Notes: generated from the sequence alone by a model not told the origin. A stretch of 64,000 bases of DNA from Semisulcospira habei (GCA_036245525.1 BTPG01000004.1:162498574-162562573); one strand, 5' to 3'. Counted from the first letter of the stretch, positions 25,342 through 37,231 are shown. Translations and numbers: made by a program.

Positions 25342-26649
25342 TGGCTCAGACGGCGGTCGTATGGCCTCATTGTCCATAGCAAGGTGAAGGAGAAACCCGT
25401 TTCCAAGCTGCATCCTTTTCTGGTGGGGAAGACCCTCAGGAGCCGTTTTGGCAGGCCTGATGCCCAGCGCCTCAGGTCTGGTGATTTGCTGGTAGAGTGC
25501 CGTACCCTGGCACACTCCAGCGGGCTACTGAGGCTCTCTTCCATCGGAGACACTCCAGTGGAAGTCACACCCCACAAAACTATGAATTCGTCAAGAGGCG
25601 TAATCAAAGATCAAGCTTTGGCAGAACTGTCAGAAGATGAACTTGTACGGAACCTTAAGTCTCAGGGTGTGACTTACGTCAGGCGCTTCGCTTCCAAGCG
25701 AGGTCATGGTGGGGAGATCCGTCTCCCTACCATCATTCTGACTTTTGGCACCCCCACCCCTCCTATCTGGGGAGGTTACTACTCCTTGAAAGTGAAAAAG
25801 TACGTCCCTCTCCCCCTCCGGTGCTTTAAGTGCCAAAAGTATGCCCATGGGCAGAAGCTTCATGCGCCCGTTGCACTAAGCCCGGACACTGCTGAGTTCT
25901 GCACAGCCACCCCCCTGTGTGTGAATTGCCAGGGGGCGCATATGGTTTCGGACAAGAAATGCCCTCGTTGGATATCCGATTACAAGATTCAGCAGGTGTG
26001 CGTGGAGAAGGGGCTATCTTTTGCGGACGCAAAAAAGCTGGTTGAGGGCCCTGGTGCAGCTGCGGCTGCCCCAAACTCTAACACCTCTGTGTATACTTTT
26101 AGTGCTGCGATAGCAAGCAAGTGCCCCACCAAAGACTTCTCTTGTCAAACCCCAACTTCTTGGTTGGGGGCGGAACCTCGGCTCCTCTCGCCCCTGGAGA
26201 GTAACCCTCCTCCGGTGGTGACGAGGAGCCAGGGAACGCAGAAGGCGGACACTGCCGGTCCGGTAGTGCCGCCTTCTGTTGCCCCTAAGCCTCAGCCCCC
26301 ACCAAGCCTGTCAGTTTGGCTACTCCAAAGGCTTCTGGCTCTGGTCAGCCTTCTAAGGCCGCTAACCCTAGCGGGAGGACCGCTGCCCAGGACCAGAAGT
26401 CTAAAAAAGCTATGGGACCGCTGTGCGCACGGGCCCAGAAGGGGAACACTGATGTCCCCCTTTAAAACAAATATGCTGCATTGGAGGAGCGGATGGAGGG
26501 AGTGGAAGTTGTCGTTGCTGGTGCTGCGCCAGCTCCACTCCCTTCATTTCCGAAGAACCAGAGGAGGCCCGGGAGCCGGCCCCCCTCTGTTTCTTCAACT
26601 CCTTCCAAGGCAAAGGAAAAGGGGCGAAAAACTCTTCACCCCCAGATAA
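25342..26649 (+). pseudogene. ORF1, gag-like nucleic-acid-binding protein
   Basis: Open frame encoding the RNA-binding ORF1 protein of the Nimb/I-like LINE, which packages element RNA. GLIVHSK and KPVSKLHPFLVGKTL are typical of the N-terminal region. PLRCFKCQKYAHGQK and LCVNCQGAHMVSDKKCPRW are two zinc-knuckle-like clusters at about residues 148-190 counting from 25384. The first has lost its normal spacing (KLHAPVALSPD), suggesting small compensating indels. The C-terminal part is Pro/Ser-rich low complexity and appears to run in a shifted frame. The frame is open upstream of 25384, where no good ATG is in phase. Confidence 0.7.
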
Positions 26650-26658
26650 GACATAATC

Positions 26659-27660
26659 ATGTACTCTCTGCTTCAGTGGAATTGTCGTGGTTTTCAAGCT
26701 AACTTTGAGGAATTACGTCTTTTAGTAAAGTTCTATAACCCCTCAGTAATATCTCTTCAGGAGACTTACCTGAAGACTTCTGACCCTGTGTCCTTTAATG
26801 GTTTTAACGTTATACATAAAGGCTCTGATTCGGAGAGGCGCTCGGGTGGAGTGGCTCTTCTCATTAGTAGCCAAATTTTATGTAGCCCCGTTAGCATCGA
26901 CACCTGTCTTCAGGCTGTCGCAGCTCGGATTACCTTGAAGAAGACCATAACCATATGCAGTATTTACCTGCCACCATCCCTGTGGGTATGTAGTAATGAT
27001 ATTTTTAACTTGGTAGATCAGCTGCCCCCTCCCTTTATTCTCATGGGGGATTTTAACAGTCACGCTCACCTTTGGGGTAGTGACCACTATGATGGCAGAG
27101 GTCAGATGTTAGAAGATGTTTTTCTCACCTAAACCTATGTGTCTTTAATGATGGGCTCACCTACGTACTCTAACCCAGGTTCAGGATCTAGTTCTGTTCT
27201 AGACCTCACTGTGTGTGATCCTTCTCTCATGCTGGACTTTGACTGGAAGGTTCACGACGACCTGTGTAGTAGTGACCACTTCCCAGTAGTCATGTCATCG
27301 GTCAGCTGTGAGGAGGATTCGCCAGTGGGGCGCTGGAATCTTAAGAAAGCTAACTGGCCTCTGTTCGCCTCCCTCTGTCAGTCTCGTATTACAGAGGAGG
27401 TGGTCATGTCAGCTGAAGAACCTGTTTCTTGTTTTACTTCAATTTTGTTGGACGTAGTAGGCGAAACAATCCCTAGAACTTCCACATCAGTCCCTCGGAA
27501 GCCGCGAGTACCATGGTTCAATGAAGAGTGCCGCAAGGCCCAAAAAACGCGCAAATCTGCTCAGCGACGTGCTTTTCGTAATCCGTCGCAAACGATTATT
27601 TTAACCTTTAAAAGACAGAGCGCGAAAGCCCGTTACATTTTTAAACGTGAACGCCAATCG
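26659..27660 (+). pseudogene. ORF2 apurinic-like endonuclease domain
   Basis: ORF2 starts with ATG at 26659, ten bases after ORF1 stops. It encodes the endonuclease that nicks target DNA for reverse transcription. LLQWNCRGF (N), ISLQET (catalytic E), LMGDFNSHAHLWGS (GDFN) and SSDHFPV (SDH) are all visible. A TAA at 27130-27132 and a small shift separate the last part (27139 on). WNLKKANWPLF and the Arg/Lys-rich linker follow. At about 27662 the linker is joined abruptly to a mid-RT sequence. Confidence 0.75.
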
Positions 27661-27662
27661 CT

Positions 27663-29219
27663 TTGGCATCATGTTTATGTAAAACTATGGAACGCTTGGT
27701 CAACGCCCGCCTGGTGTGGCATCTTGAGTCACAGGGTCTCATCACAGACCTCCAATGCGGTTTCCGGCGCTTCCGTAGTACAACTGACCATCTAGTCCGC
27801 TTTGAGTCGTTTATCCGAGATGCTTTTATAAACAAGCAGCATGTCTATGCAATTTTCTTCGATCTTGAGAAGGCATATGACACTACCTGGAAGTATAGTA
27901 TAATGTCTGATTTGTTGGACATGGGTTTTAAAGGGCACCTGCCCGTTTTTATTCACAAATATTTTGTCCAACCGGTCGTTTCATGTCCGTGTGGGCTGCA
28001 CCCTCTCCGACTCCTTTGAAGAGGAGATGGGTGTCCCGCAGGGCAGCATTCTATCCCCTGTTTTATTTAGCATTAAAATTAATAATATTGTAAAGGCCGT
28101 CAAGGATGATTCTGAATGCTCTTTGTTTGTGAACGACTTTGCTTTGTGTGCACGAGGTCGAGGACTTGCGTCCCTTGAGAGGCGCTTGCAGCTGTGCGTT
28201 GATCGCATCCAGGGGTAGGTGTCTCTTAACGGATTCAAGTTTTCGCCCTCTAAGTCAGTCTGTGTGCATTTTACTAACCAGACGAAATTTTTTTCAAGAA
28301 CCTAGCCTGAGCATTGTTGGAGTGCCAATTAAGGTGGCCGAGGAGGCAAAGTTTCTGGGGGTCATCTTTGACAAAAGACTGACCTTCTGCAACCATATTA
28401 ATTACCTTAGAACCTCTTGTCAGAGGGCCATCGACGTTCTTCGTGTCGTTGGTCGTACTGACTGGGGTGCAGACCGCATCGTCTTACTTCGACTGTACCG
28501 GGCCCTTGTTCGGTCCCCCACCCGGGTCTGTCCTGGGGGACTTGGGTGGGGTTAACTACTTTTTAGTTCCCAGGGTCACCCTGGTCAGCCCACAGGGTGG
28601 GTTTTCCCCTCTATTCTGGGGCATGTGTTTCTGTCTACCCTTAGTCCATTTACCTGTATTTTTCCTTTTTTAAACTCTCCCTACTGCCTGCACTGCCTGT
28701 AGCTCTTGATATTGGATGCATGTTGCTAAATGGTCTTAGGTTTATTTAGCGTATTAGACCGGCTGGCGACATACATTCAATATTCTGTTTAGTTTAGTTT
28801 TTTTTTCACAAGCAGTGCAGGCACGTCCTGAGAAAGTCTTGTTGCTGTCGGGACGTTAAGCAATGTACAACCGTGTACAACCTTGTTCGGTCCAAACTGG
28901 ATTACGGCTCTGTGGTATATGGCTCCGCTTCCAAGTCTGTTCTACAGCGTCTGAACACAATTCACCATCATGGTCTGTGACTATGTCTGGGGGCCTTCAG
29001 GACGTCTCCAGTTCCTAGTTTGTATGCTGAGGCAGGGGAGCCTTCTCTCAAGCTCCGCCGCATCCGCCTCATGCTCAGCTACGTTCTGAAGCTGAAGGCC
29101 CATCCAGACAATCCTGCCCATGATACCCGTCGTTTGCAGAGACTTACGATGCCCATCCGAGAGCTGTCCGTCCACTTTTCTTCCGTGTCCGACCTCATCT
29201 TCAGGCGGCCGGAGTGAAC
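27663..29219 (+). pseudogene. ORF2 reverse transcriptase domain, interrupted
   Basis: Begins inside the RT with LCKTMERLVNARL, so the first RT motifs are deleted. GFRRFRSTTDHL, FFDLEKAYDTTW and GVPQGSILSPVLF are visible across two frames (27663-28019, 27964-28218). The active-site box reads FVND rather than the usual YVDD/FADD, replacing a catalytic Asp. After a TAG near 28216 and another shift come KFLGVIFDKRLTF and LLRLYRALVRS, then the 364-bp nested insertion, then SKLDYGSVVYGSAS to about 29219. Inactive. Confidence 0.75.
28517..28880. mobile_element. 364-bp nested insertion with 13-bp target duplication
   Basis: The target sequence CCTTGTTCGGTCC occurs at 28504-28516 and again at 28881-28893, and the RT reading resumes after the second copy. 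The insert ends TCGGGACGTTAAGC plus AATGTACAACCGTGTACAACC, a LINE/SINE-like 3' tail. It has no frame and no clear box A/B, so it is a SINE or a 5'-truncated LINE end. Confidence 0.85.
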
Positions 29220-30137
29220 CTGGACAAAGTTTCGGAATCTCTGCAACACATCACTCCACCCTGGCTATTATCAGTTCCTGACATCTTGCTGGACTTGACC
29301 GCCCACAAGAAGGACTGTACTTCACCAGCCATATATCAACAGAGCCTCAATGAACTCCTTTCAAGTTTTCCTGGCTTTTGTCGTATTTATACCGATGGGT
29401 CCAAGTCTGAGGATGGGAGAGTGGCTGCGGCTGCAGTGTCTTCTCGCCATCCTAGACGCCCATTTAAGCTCCGCCTCCCTGACCATTCCTTTGTATTTAG
29501 TGCAGAACTTCAGGCAATTCTGCTGGCACTCAGGCATGCCTATCAGTCTCGGGAAAGGAACTTCCTGATTCTCTCCGACTCTCTTTCTGCCCTGCAGGCC
29601 CTACAGAGCGCAGGAACAGACCACCCCATGCTGGGGCAGATTCGAGAGCTTTACGCGGACTTGATGAAGGAATATTATGACATCATTTTTATTTGGGTCC
29701 CAGGGCATTTGGGCATCGAATGCAACAGGATCGCAGATTCTGCTGCCAACGATGCCCGCAATGACCTTGTTTCTGACACACAGACTGTTCATAGTGATTT
29801 TAAACCTGTGATTAGCGCGAGTGGCCAGTCCTAGTGGGACAAAGAGGAAGCGAACAAGCTGCATGAAGCTCTTCCTATGGTGTCCGACAGTCTACCTTAC
29901 CGCCGTGAGGAGACTGTCCATGCTCGGCTCCACATCGGGCACAGGTATGTTACTCACTCTTATTTACTAAAACAGGATGAGCGTCCATGGTGTTATGCCT
30001 GTGATGAGCAGTTTTATGTTCGACACTTTTTGCTGTCATGTGCCGATTTAATTGACACAAGATATAAACACTTCACAGCAGACTTTTTAAGGTTTTGTTC
30101 CGGGATGTTCCCCCGGACAAAATCTTCAATTTCTTGA
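29214..30137 (+). pseudogene. ORF2 RNase H domain and C-terminal zinc motif
   Basis: RNase H degrades the RNA strand during element copying. YTDGSKSEDG (Asp), SAELQAILLAL (Glu), LSDSLSALQAL (Asp) and WVPGHLGIECNRIAD (His, Asp) give a full catalytic set. A TAG at 29832-29834 interrupts the frame, which continues in phase as WDKEEANKLHEAL, ARLHIGHRYVTHSYLL and CYACDEQFYVRHFLLSCADL, a Cys-Cys-His-Cys motif. The stop at about 30137 ends the ORF. The domain itself looks conserved. Confidence 0.85.
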
Positions 30138-30383
30138 GAGAATGCAATATTTGTAACAAGATCTGAGCATTATAGACTATGTGAATTTCACTATATTGCC
30201 CTTTTTGAGAGTCTGTAGACGTTTCTTTTAAAGACTTGTGCGACGTTTTAGCATGACATTTTTAAGGTATATTTACATCCTGTTTTAAGACCTTTCTTTT
30301 AGTCTGGCTGACCAGATTTTTACCCATCCCGCCATTAGATGGCCTTAGTCGCCTGCTCGGCGTTAAAACACAATAACTAATTA

Positions 30384-30682
30384 ACCATATCCCCTTTAAA
30401 CTCGTATTTAATTTCGATTTATTTGAGTTCATCTGGTGACCCTACACATAGAGCTGCATTCTGCAACGAACGTAAAGTCGGCACACTGAGGGGGCGAGGG
30501 AAGCAGAAGATGGCTCTGACTCGCAGTCATGATCACCCGTTTCTTCTTCTTTCTTTCTTTTTTTCTTTTTTTTTTTTTGTCTTATTTTTCTTGACCCTCT
30601 CTTGGACTCGTCTTTACTGTCTCCGCGCACACCCGTTTTCTGTTTAATTTGTCAGTACTCAGCTTCACTTTTCTCACTGTCA
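30384..30682. other. Intervening DNA with a short direct repeat
   Basis: CCGTTTTCTGTTTAATTTGT at about 30632, with its flanks (about 45 bp), also occurs at about 24735. The two copies bracket the Nimb-like LINE region but not at its exact ends. A CT/T-rich stretch lies at 30541-30590. Confidence 0.6.
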
Positions 30683-30691
30683 ATTACTTAC

Positions 30692-32690
30692 TTACTTACG
30701 CCTGTCACCCCTACCCGGGTATAGGCCGTCGACGAGAGACCTCCAGCAACTCCTGTCCTGTGCTTCTCCTTCGATTCTACTCCAGGTGGTTCCCAGTCTC
30801 TTGATGTCTGCTTGGAGGTCTCGACGCCAGGAGTTTCTCGGCCTACCTCTTTTCCTCTTTCCCTGGGGGTTCCATGACAATGCCTGCCTAGTGATACTGG
30901 AAGCTGGCTTTCTCAGACTGTGACCGATCTATTCCCATCTTCTTCGCCCAATTTCATTCTCTGCTGTTATCTGCTCTGTTCTCTCCCAGAGTCTGACGTT
31001 GCTGATCTTCTCTGGCCAGTGGATTTTCAAAATTCTTCTAAGGCAACTGTTCATGAAGGTCTGTACTCTGTTGACTGTGGTTTTTGTCAATCTCCAAGTC
31101 TCTGCTCCATATAGGAGAACTGCTTTTACATTGGAGTTGAAAATCCGGACTTTGGTGTGTTGTGACAGCTCTCTGGAACTCCACACTTTTTTCAACTGGA
31201 GAAAGGCTGCTCTGGCTTTACCGATTCGTGCTCTGACATCTGCATCAGTGCCGCCTTTTTGGTCTATGATGCTCCCGAGATAGGTGAAGGACTCCACCTC
31301 CTCCAACGGGGTGCCAGCAAGCAAGACTGGTTCTTCCCAGGTTGCGTTCAGCCTCATTGTCTTTGTTTTCTGTTTGTGAATGATGAGGCCCACTTGGGAC
31401 GAGATGTCAGCAAGCCTCTTGGTCTTGTCCTGTATTTGTTGATGAGTGTGGGACAGTAATGCCAAGTCGTCTGCAAAATCGAGGGCGTCAAGCTGTGTCC
31501 ACAGTGTCCACTGTATTCCACTTCGTCTGTGCTCTGTGGTCATCTTCATGACCCAGTCTATGGCCAGTAGGAAGAGGAACGGAGACAGCAGACACCCCTG
31601 CCTGACACCACCTGGAGCTCCCTGGTGAACTGCCCTTCGTGGATCACGCGACATGTCATGCCATCGTAGCTGCTCTTGATCAGGCGGACGAGCTTTGTGG
31701 GTACACCGTAGTGTCGTAGGAGTTTCCACAGAGTCTCTCGGTCCACACTGTCAAATGCTTTCTCATAATCCACAAAGTTGACGTACAGCGGGGAGCTCCA
31801 CTCCAGAGACTGTTCCACGATGATGCGGAGAGTGGCGATCTGGTCTGTACATTATCGGTTCTTCCTGAATCCTGCCTGCTGGTCTCTCAGATGGGGGTCA
31901 ACGGAGCTCTTCATTCTCTCCAGGATGATCCTGTTGAAGACCTTTCCTGGTACTGACAGCAAGGTGATTCCTCTGTAGTTGGAACACTTGCTGAGGTCGC
32001 CTTTCTTGGGAAGCTTGATTAGGTACCCCTCCTTCCAGTCAGCCGCCATCACCTCCTCTTCCCAGATCTTTCCAAACAGTGGGTACAGCATCTCCACTGT
32101 TGTCTCTAGGTCTGCTTTCAGAGACTCCGCTGGGATGCCATCTGGGCCTGCTGCTTTGCCGTTCTTCAAAAATGCCACTGCTCTTCTCATCTCTTCCCGG
32201 CTGGGTCTGTCACAGCTGATGGGTAGGTCGGTCTCTGCCGGCTGGATGTCTGGGGGGGGGGAGGGGGGAGGGTGGGCTAGGTTTGTTCAGTAACTCTTCA
32301 AAATACTCGGCCCATCTGTCGAGTTGGTCTGCTCTGTCTGCAATAGGCTTGCCTTCTTTGTCTTTTACTGGTCTTTCTGTATGGCCATACTTGCCTGACA
32401 ATCTTCTGGTAATGTCGTAGAGCTGTTTCATGTTGCCGCTGCCTGCTGCCTTTTCTGCCTCTGCTGCCAGGCTGTCTGTGTAGGCCCTCTTGTCTGCCCT
32501 GATACTCCTCTTCACCTCGCGGTTGGCTTCCGAGTATTCCCCCTGTGCCCTTACTTTGGCTGCTCTCGTGCGACTGTTGTTGACAACTGCTTTCTTCTGC
32601 TTCCTCACTTCTATCTTCTTCAAGGTCTGTGCCGACAGCCAGTCCTTGTGATGGTGTTTCCTGAACCCTACAGTGTCTTTGCAGGTTGAG
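30692..32690 (-). pseudogene. RTE reverse transcriptase and C-terminus, broken
   Basis: RT coding continues across several frames. FLKNGKAAGPDGIPAESLK, IKLPKKGDLSKCSNYRGITL and QQAGFRKNR lie at 31852-32190. FVDYEKAFDSVDRETLW lies at 31558-31818. GVRQGCLLSPFLF, LDFADDLALLSHTHQQ (intact active site), SFTYLGSIID and LLYGAETW lie at 30929-31729. WNPQGKRKRGRPRNSWRRDL near the end is the usual RTE C-terminal motif. The frame changes near 32200 and 31640, and a TAA sits just after QAGFRKNR (about 31851). Not functional. Confidence 0.85.
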
Positions 32691-32691
32691 T

Positions 32692-33708
32692 TCAGCGCCT
32701 CTCTAACTGCCTTCCACTGCTGCTCTGTGTGACCGCCTCCTCTTCATTTACTAGCTCCTGTAGCGCTTGAAACCGGTTGGACAGCACCAGTTTGAACTCT
32801 TCTCTAACTCCAGTTTCTCTCATGAGGCCTACATTATAGCGCTGTCTTCTTGTTGTCTCTGTGCGGGTTTTCTTTAGCTTGAGCTTCATTCTTAAGGTAA
32901 GCAGATGGTGGTCGGAGGCGACATCTGCTCCCCTCCTGACTTGAACATCTTGAAGGGATCTTCTCAATTTCTTGCTAATGCAGATATGGTCTATTTGGTT
33001 CTCTGTTGTATGGTCAGGTGAGACCCAAGTTGCTTTGTGTATTCTTCTGTGTGGGAAGATGCTGCCTCCAATGACGAGTCGGTTTAGAGCACAAAAGTCT
33101 ACAAACCTCTCCCCGTTCTCACTCATCTCCGAGCCTAGTCCCTGTCTCCCCATCACCTCTTCGTATCCGGTGTTGTCCTCCCCTATTTTGGCATTAAAAT
33201 CGCCCATGACGATGGTGATGTCTCGCTCCGCACATTTGTCCAAGGCACTCTGGAGTCGGTCGTAGAACTCTTGTTTCTCTTCTTCGTCACTGTCATTAGT
33301 GGGCGCATAACACTGGATGACGTTCAGCTTGAGCTTTTTCTTGGTTCTAAAGGCTGCTGTGATAATTCTTGGCCCAAGAGGTTCCCAGCCCATCAGCGCT
33401 CTCTGTGTCACTGGTGACAGCATGAATGCTACACCTTCTGTATGGGGGACATTCTCCTCTTCATGACCTGAATACAGAATCATCTCCCCACTTAACAGCC
33501 TTTTCTGGCCAGACTGCGTCCATCTGGCTTCACTGATACCTAGCAGGGAAAGGTTGTACTTTTGCATTTCCGCTGCTATATGGGCGGCCTTGCCGCTCTG
33601 GTACATGGTCTTGACGTTCCATGTGCCCATGGTTGTATCCCTGGATATAGAGAGGGGGCTCGGTCCTGTGGCTTCCGAAGACTTCCGGCTTTCACCACAG
33701 GACGTCAT
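32692..33708 (-). pseudogene. RTE endonuclease domain
   Basis: Starts with a true ATG and runs 338 codons. It encodes the apurinic-like endonuclease domain of the RTE polyprotein. GTWNVKTMYQSGK (N), LLGISEARWTQSG (E), QCYAPTNDSDEEEKQ, ITIVMGDFNAKIGEDN (GDFN), NRLVIGGSIFPHRRIHKATW and ASDHHLL (SDH) are all intact, in the order known for RTE/BovB-type proteins. The frame is then lost near 32700, before the RT, by a single indel. The upstream frame (33692-33892) lies in the 5' UTR and is not obviously functional. Confidence 0.85.
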
Positions 33709-34000
33709 AAGTCTTCTGGTAGAAGAACCTTCCTCCTCCAGGAAAGGAATTACTGTTAGTCTTTTCGTCGGCGTTTTTGTAGCTATTTCCTTTTTTGCAG
33801 GGTGGGGAAGCTGCCCCCACGCCCAACCCCCTTACTAGGAGGACCAGGGGTTTTCTGTCGGGGTCACCTTCCCTTAGACCATGTTGGTTCACGGCACCTT
33901 ATTTCATTCGGTGCACCCCTCTCACGAGGGACCCCCTATCCTCCACCCAGGGGACGCGCCTCAACGCCATATGGTCCCAGTGCGAGGTCTCACTGTCAAT

Positions 34001-35098
34001 AGCCATCTTCATTTCTTTTTTCAATATCATCAAGTGTCTCGGCCGAAAATCTCAGTATTTTGAAATATGAGCTTTCACCTCTTCCCAATTACTCTTTCTT
34101 TGGGATAGTACATGTAGCACTCTCGAATTTTAGTATGTATTTTTTTCGGTCCTCAGTGGTCACAGTTTCCTCACGAAGGAACTCAAATTCACTTACGGCC
34201 GGGTCGGTCAATCTGTTACACTATGCAAGCAGTCCAAATAAAATACCGTTCAAAAAATAAGTCTATAAATTATTTAGAGACTTCCAGACTAATCTGACCA
34301 GATTACATCGTAAGTAGAGAGCCTGCTCAGGTTATTGCAAATGGCGGCCGGAATCATGTACACTATATGGTGGTACGGAGCGCGCGCAATTACAAGAAGT
34401 AGAATTAGCCTGTCTTAGGATCGTTGTGCTGCGTTAATTTTTTCACACAAATGCACGCATTGTATGTGAAGTAGTAAAATAGTTTTACATGTACACTGTC
34501 AAAGTGTGCTTTGCAGCAGGAAAAAACGCAACAAACAAAAACATAAGTGTGTTAGGTTTTTTTTTCAGACAGATATAAATATAAATATAAATATAAATTA
34601 ATAGGCATACTCACGAATATACATGTTAGCCTTTCTTTAATAAGAGACACATGTTCTACTGGTTTCGGACACACTACCCCACCCCACCGCCACCAAACAA
34701 GAAGGAGAAAGAGGAAAAAGGATTCTTATCAAAACCTGCTCTGTGGCTTTCAGTTTTCGGCAATGGCTAACTGCGTAGGACTCTCGATACGCGGGCTAGT
34801 GTAGATAACCGCCACCAGTGTTTGTCCATACAGAAGCAAGACGGAATGGCAGGACCAGTGCGTGTTCAACATAACTTGCTTTAATAGATGTGCCGAACTG
34901 CCGATGCTGGAGTTGTCTCAATTGACCACGGGTTAATGTTCTTTACCCGGACTCTTCTTCAGTACTGCAAGAAACCTAGACTGACACGGTCTCGTCAAGC
35001 TGTAAGGCTTGTGAAAATCATGACCTTTTGCTGACCAAGATTGACACAATCTATTCCTTTATTTCACTCGGTGTTATTTCGGATAAATTGTCCGACTG
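34001..35098. other. No supported gene
   Basis: Unclassified sequence with a short (ATAAAT)n at about 34575-34600 and a T-rich patch. Several short frames exist without recognisable content. Confidence 0.6.
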
Positions 35099-35926
35099 CT
35101 ATTGCGGCCGGTGTCACGCGCCAGAACGACCACAATGCAAGATCGACCTGGGGTTACTTTGGCGTGGACAACTGCTACGTCAGATCTATCCTGGGCCACC
35201 TTAGATCGTACTCATCGTGTTGGACATAGCGCTCAGTGTCCGGCGTTAAACGAAAGAAAATGGTAAAACGTAGAGAGGAACGAAAAGTATTACTTGTCTG
35301 GAGAACCTGCGGAACCACAAATGATGTTGAAACCTCTAAACGACGCGCAAGTTAGTTAGCCTAGTTAGGTTTACCGCCGAGCAGGCAACTAAGATGCGCA
35401 AGCCAATGGCAGCCACTGCGATGTGAACGCTTTCAGAACTCCTGCCATTTTAGCCTACACGACACTGAGTTAAAAAGATTACAGGTCATACTATATACAA
35501 TGTCAGTAAGCAAGAAAACGTGTACGTCGTTTCTTCTTCTTCTTTTACCGGTAAAGTGTCGGGCTCAGCTGAGCGTTAAAGACTGCAGCGACGTGTGCCG
35601 GAAGTGACATTAAAGTCCTGTTAAAACTGTTTAGTGAGGGCTGTAGTAAATAAACTTCTTTGAAAATGCTCATTAAAAGGGCTCTCTGCCGTAGTGAAAA
35701 AAGAAGAAAAAACAATCTTGTAGCACGAGCCTTATGAACGACGCTAACGAGTCACCCCAAGCAACTGATCCGGTGAGCAGAGAGTTTACTTCATTGCTCT
35801 TCAGTGGACCAGCATGTTGTAGCCGCCCTAAAAGAAAGTCAACCTTAGTATTGTAGTCCTCAGTTCTAAAGCAACCCCCCCCCCCCTCGCCCGCCCCCCC
35901 CCCCCCCCCCATATCCCCCCCCCCCC

Positions 35927-35976
<50 letters not shown>

Positions 35977-36125
35977 AACAACATCAACATCAACAAAGAA
36001 AAACGACTGAGGCCGTCTCCGTAGTTAGGCACGGAAAAAGCATATCAGGGATCACTCTGGCAAACTTGCCACGCCAAAGTGAACCCGGGTCGATCTGTGG
36101 TAGGATTCGTTCCGGCGTGCGACAC
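35099..36125. repeat. Two inverted copies of a small repeat around 35.1 and 36.1 kb
   Basis: 35099-35172 (GCGGCCGGTGTCACGCGCC... GATCGACCTGGGGTTACTTT) is a diverged reverse complement of 36055-36125 (AAAGTGAACCCGGGTCGATC...GTGCGACACCGGTGCGG). The DNA between them has no gene. 35352-35396 is another scrap of the Nimb-like 3' tail (CCGCCGAGCAGGCAACTAAG, minus), and 35876-35972 is homopolymeric C then A. Confidence 0.65.
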
Positions 36126-36589
36126 CGGTGCGGATGACTGGCAAGTGGCGTCCGTGCCCACAGCCCGTGTTTTGGCAGCCCACTCCATCATGAGCCGCTG
36201 TCATCAGCCGCTCTCCACCCACTCTCGACTGACCAGGGGTGGTCACAGTGCAAACACCCCGCCACTGCCTTGTCTCCCCAAGAAAACTACTGACAATCAA
36301 GAAGGGCTGCCGGCAGCATCCAACCGGCATGGGTTTGGGTGCATGTGAGCGTAAATCCTGAGGAAGCTACAGCCTATCTGTGCCTCGCTCATAAACCAAG
36401 CGCATGCTACGGTAATGCGCCTGGGTTCCATGCCATGATCGAAACGTTTTGGTGTCATGGGTGCATAAATATCTGATGCAGTGTGAGGAGAAAACAAGGA
36501 CTGAAACGAATGTTGCAGTGTGTTCCATGCCATTCTACTATCTGAAACTACGTCACAAAGCATCAGCGATGCTGGCTGGCCGTGTCCGA

Positions 36590-36631
36590 TTAAATCATTC
36601 GAGACGTGCCGCCTCCGTATACGCGGCTTAA
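36590..36631. repeat. TTAA-ended mini-element
   Basis: TTAAATCATTCGAGACGTGC to GTATACGCGGCTTAA. It shares the CATTCGAGACGTGCC end with 24563 and 60451. Confidence 0.6.
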
Positions 36632-36865
36632 CGAAATAGATCGTGGGGCTATATCAGCCACAATAGGAAGCGCATGGTCTGGCGAAGTGAATCGCGTTCT
36701 ATCTACCTCGTCTTTCTGTTATCATCATGGGGAAAAAAAAAAGGAAAAAAAAGCAGTCTTTCTGGTTGTTGGTGGGGTTTTTTGTTTGTTTGTTTCGTGG
36801 TGGTTTTTTTTTAATCAGTTCTGCGTGCCTCTTATGGGTGGTGAAAATAGTCCTGTCAATGATTG

Positions 36866-37231
36866 TCTTCTTTCTTCTTCTCGAACGCCGTCACACTTGG
36901 AGTTTGGCTCTCAAAATGAAATCTGTGGTTTTCTGTAGCACCTCCACAGGCCCGTACAGTTTCTCTTGTAGAGTGGCGGGCTTCTGCCATATCTCCTCCC
37001 TCAGCAGCTGGTGGTTCCCACAGTCCTGGAGGATGTGCTCTGTGGTCTGCTCTGATTCTCCACAAGGGCACAGGGGAGATGGCACGTGGTGAAAGCGTCT
37101 GTGCAGGTGGAAATTGAGTCGGTTGTGCCCGGTCCTCAGACGGAAGATGGTCACCTGCTCTTGTCTGGACAGCTGATGGTAACTGTCTAGGGGCCGTTGT
37201 GGCGGTCTGTACACAGACTTAATGATGGTCT
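36866..37231 (-). pseudogene. 5'-truncated LINE 3' end with 12-bp target duplication
   Basis: TGTCAATGATTG at 36854-36865 is repeated at 37232-37243 and brackets the insert. Inside, the minus frame 36891-37214 encodes a LINE C-terminus: FRLRTGHNRLNFHLHRRF, then PLCPCGESEQTTEHILQDC, a Cys-Cys-His-Cys zinc motif found downstream of RNase H in I/Jockey-type ORF2 proteins. A GAAGAAGAAAGAAG tail marks the 3' end. Only the last ~105 codons are present, so it is inert. It differs from the Nimb-like LINE at 24.9-30.4 kb. Confidence 0.85.

Larger units (their letters stand above)
24870..30383 (+). mobile_element. Nearly full-length Nimb/I-like LINE with RNase H (dead)
   Basis: In order: 5' UTR (about 24870-25330), ORF1 with zinc knuckles, ORF2 endonuclease, RT, RNase H with a C-terminal zinc motif, and a 3' UTR ending GCCTGCTCGGCGTTAAAAC plus a short tail near 30383. 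RNase H and a CCHC-type ORF1 together point to the I/Nimb group. Damage includes an internal deletion near 27662, frame changes, a mutated RT active site, a 364-bp nested insertion and a TAG in the RNase H end. The exact 5' start is uncertain. Confidence 0.8.
30683..34000 (-). mobile_element. Nearly full-length RTE-clade LINE (dead)
   Basis: A 3.3-kb minus-strand element: 5' UTR (about 34000-33709), endonuclease, RT, and a stop codon that lies in the (TAAG)n 3' tail near 30685-30697. The length and layout match full RTE elements of about 3.2 kb. Several shifts and a nonsense codon inactivate it. Confidence 0.85.
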
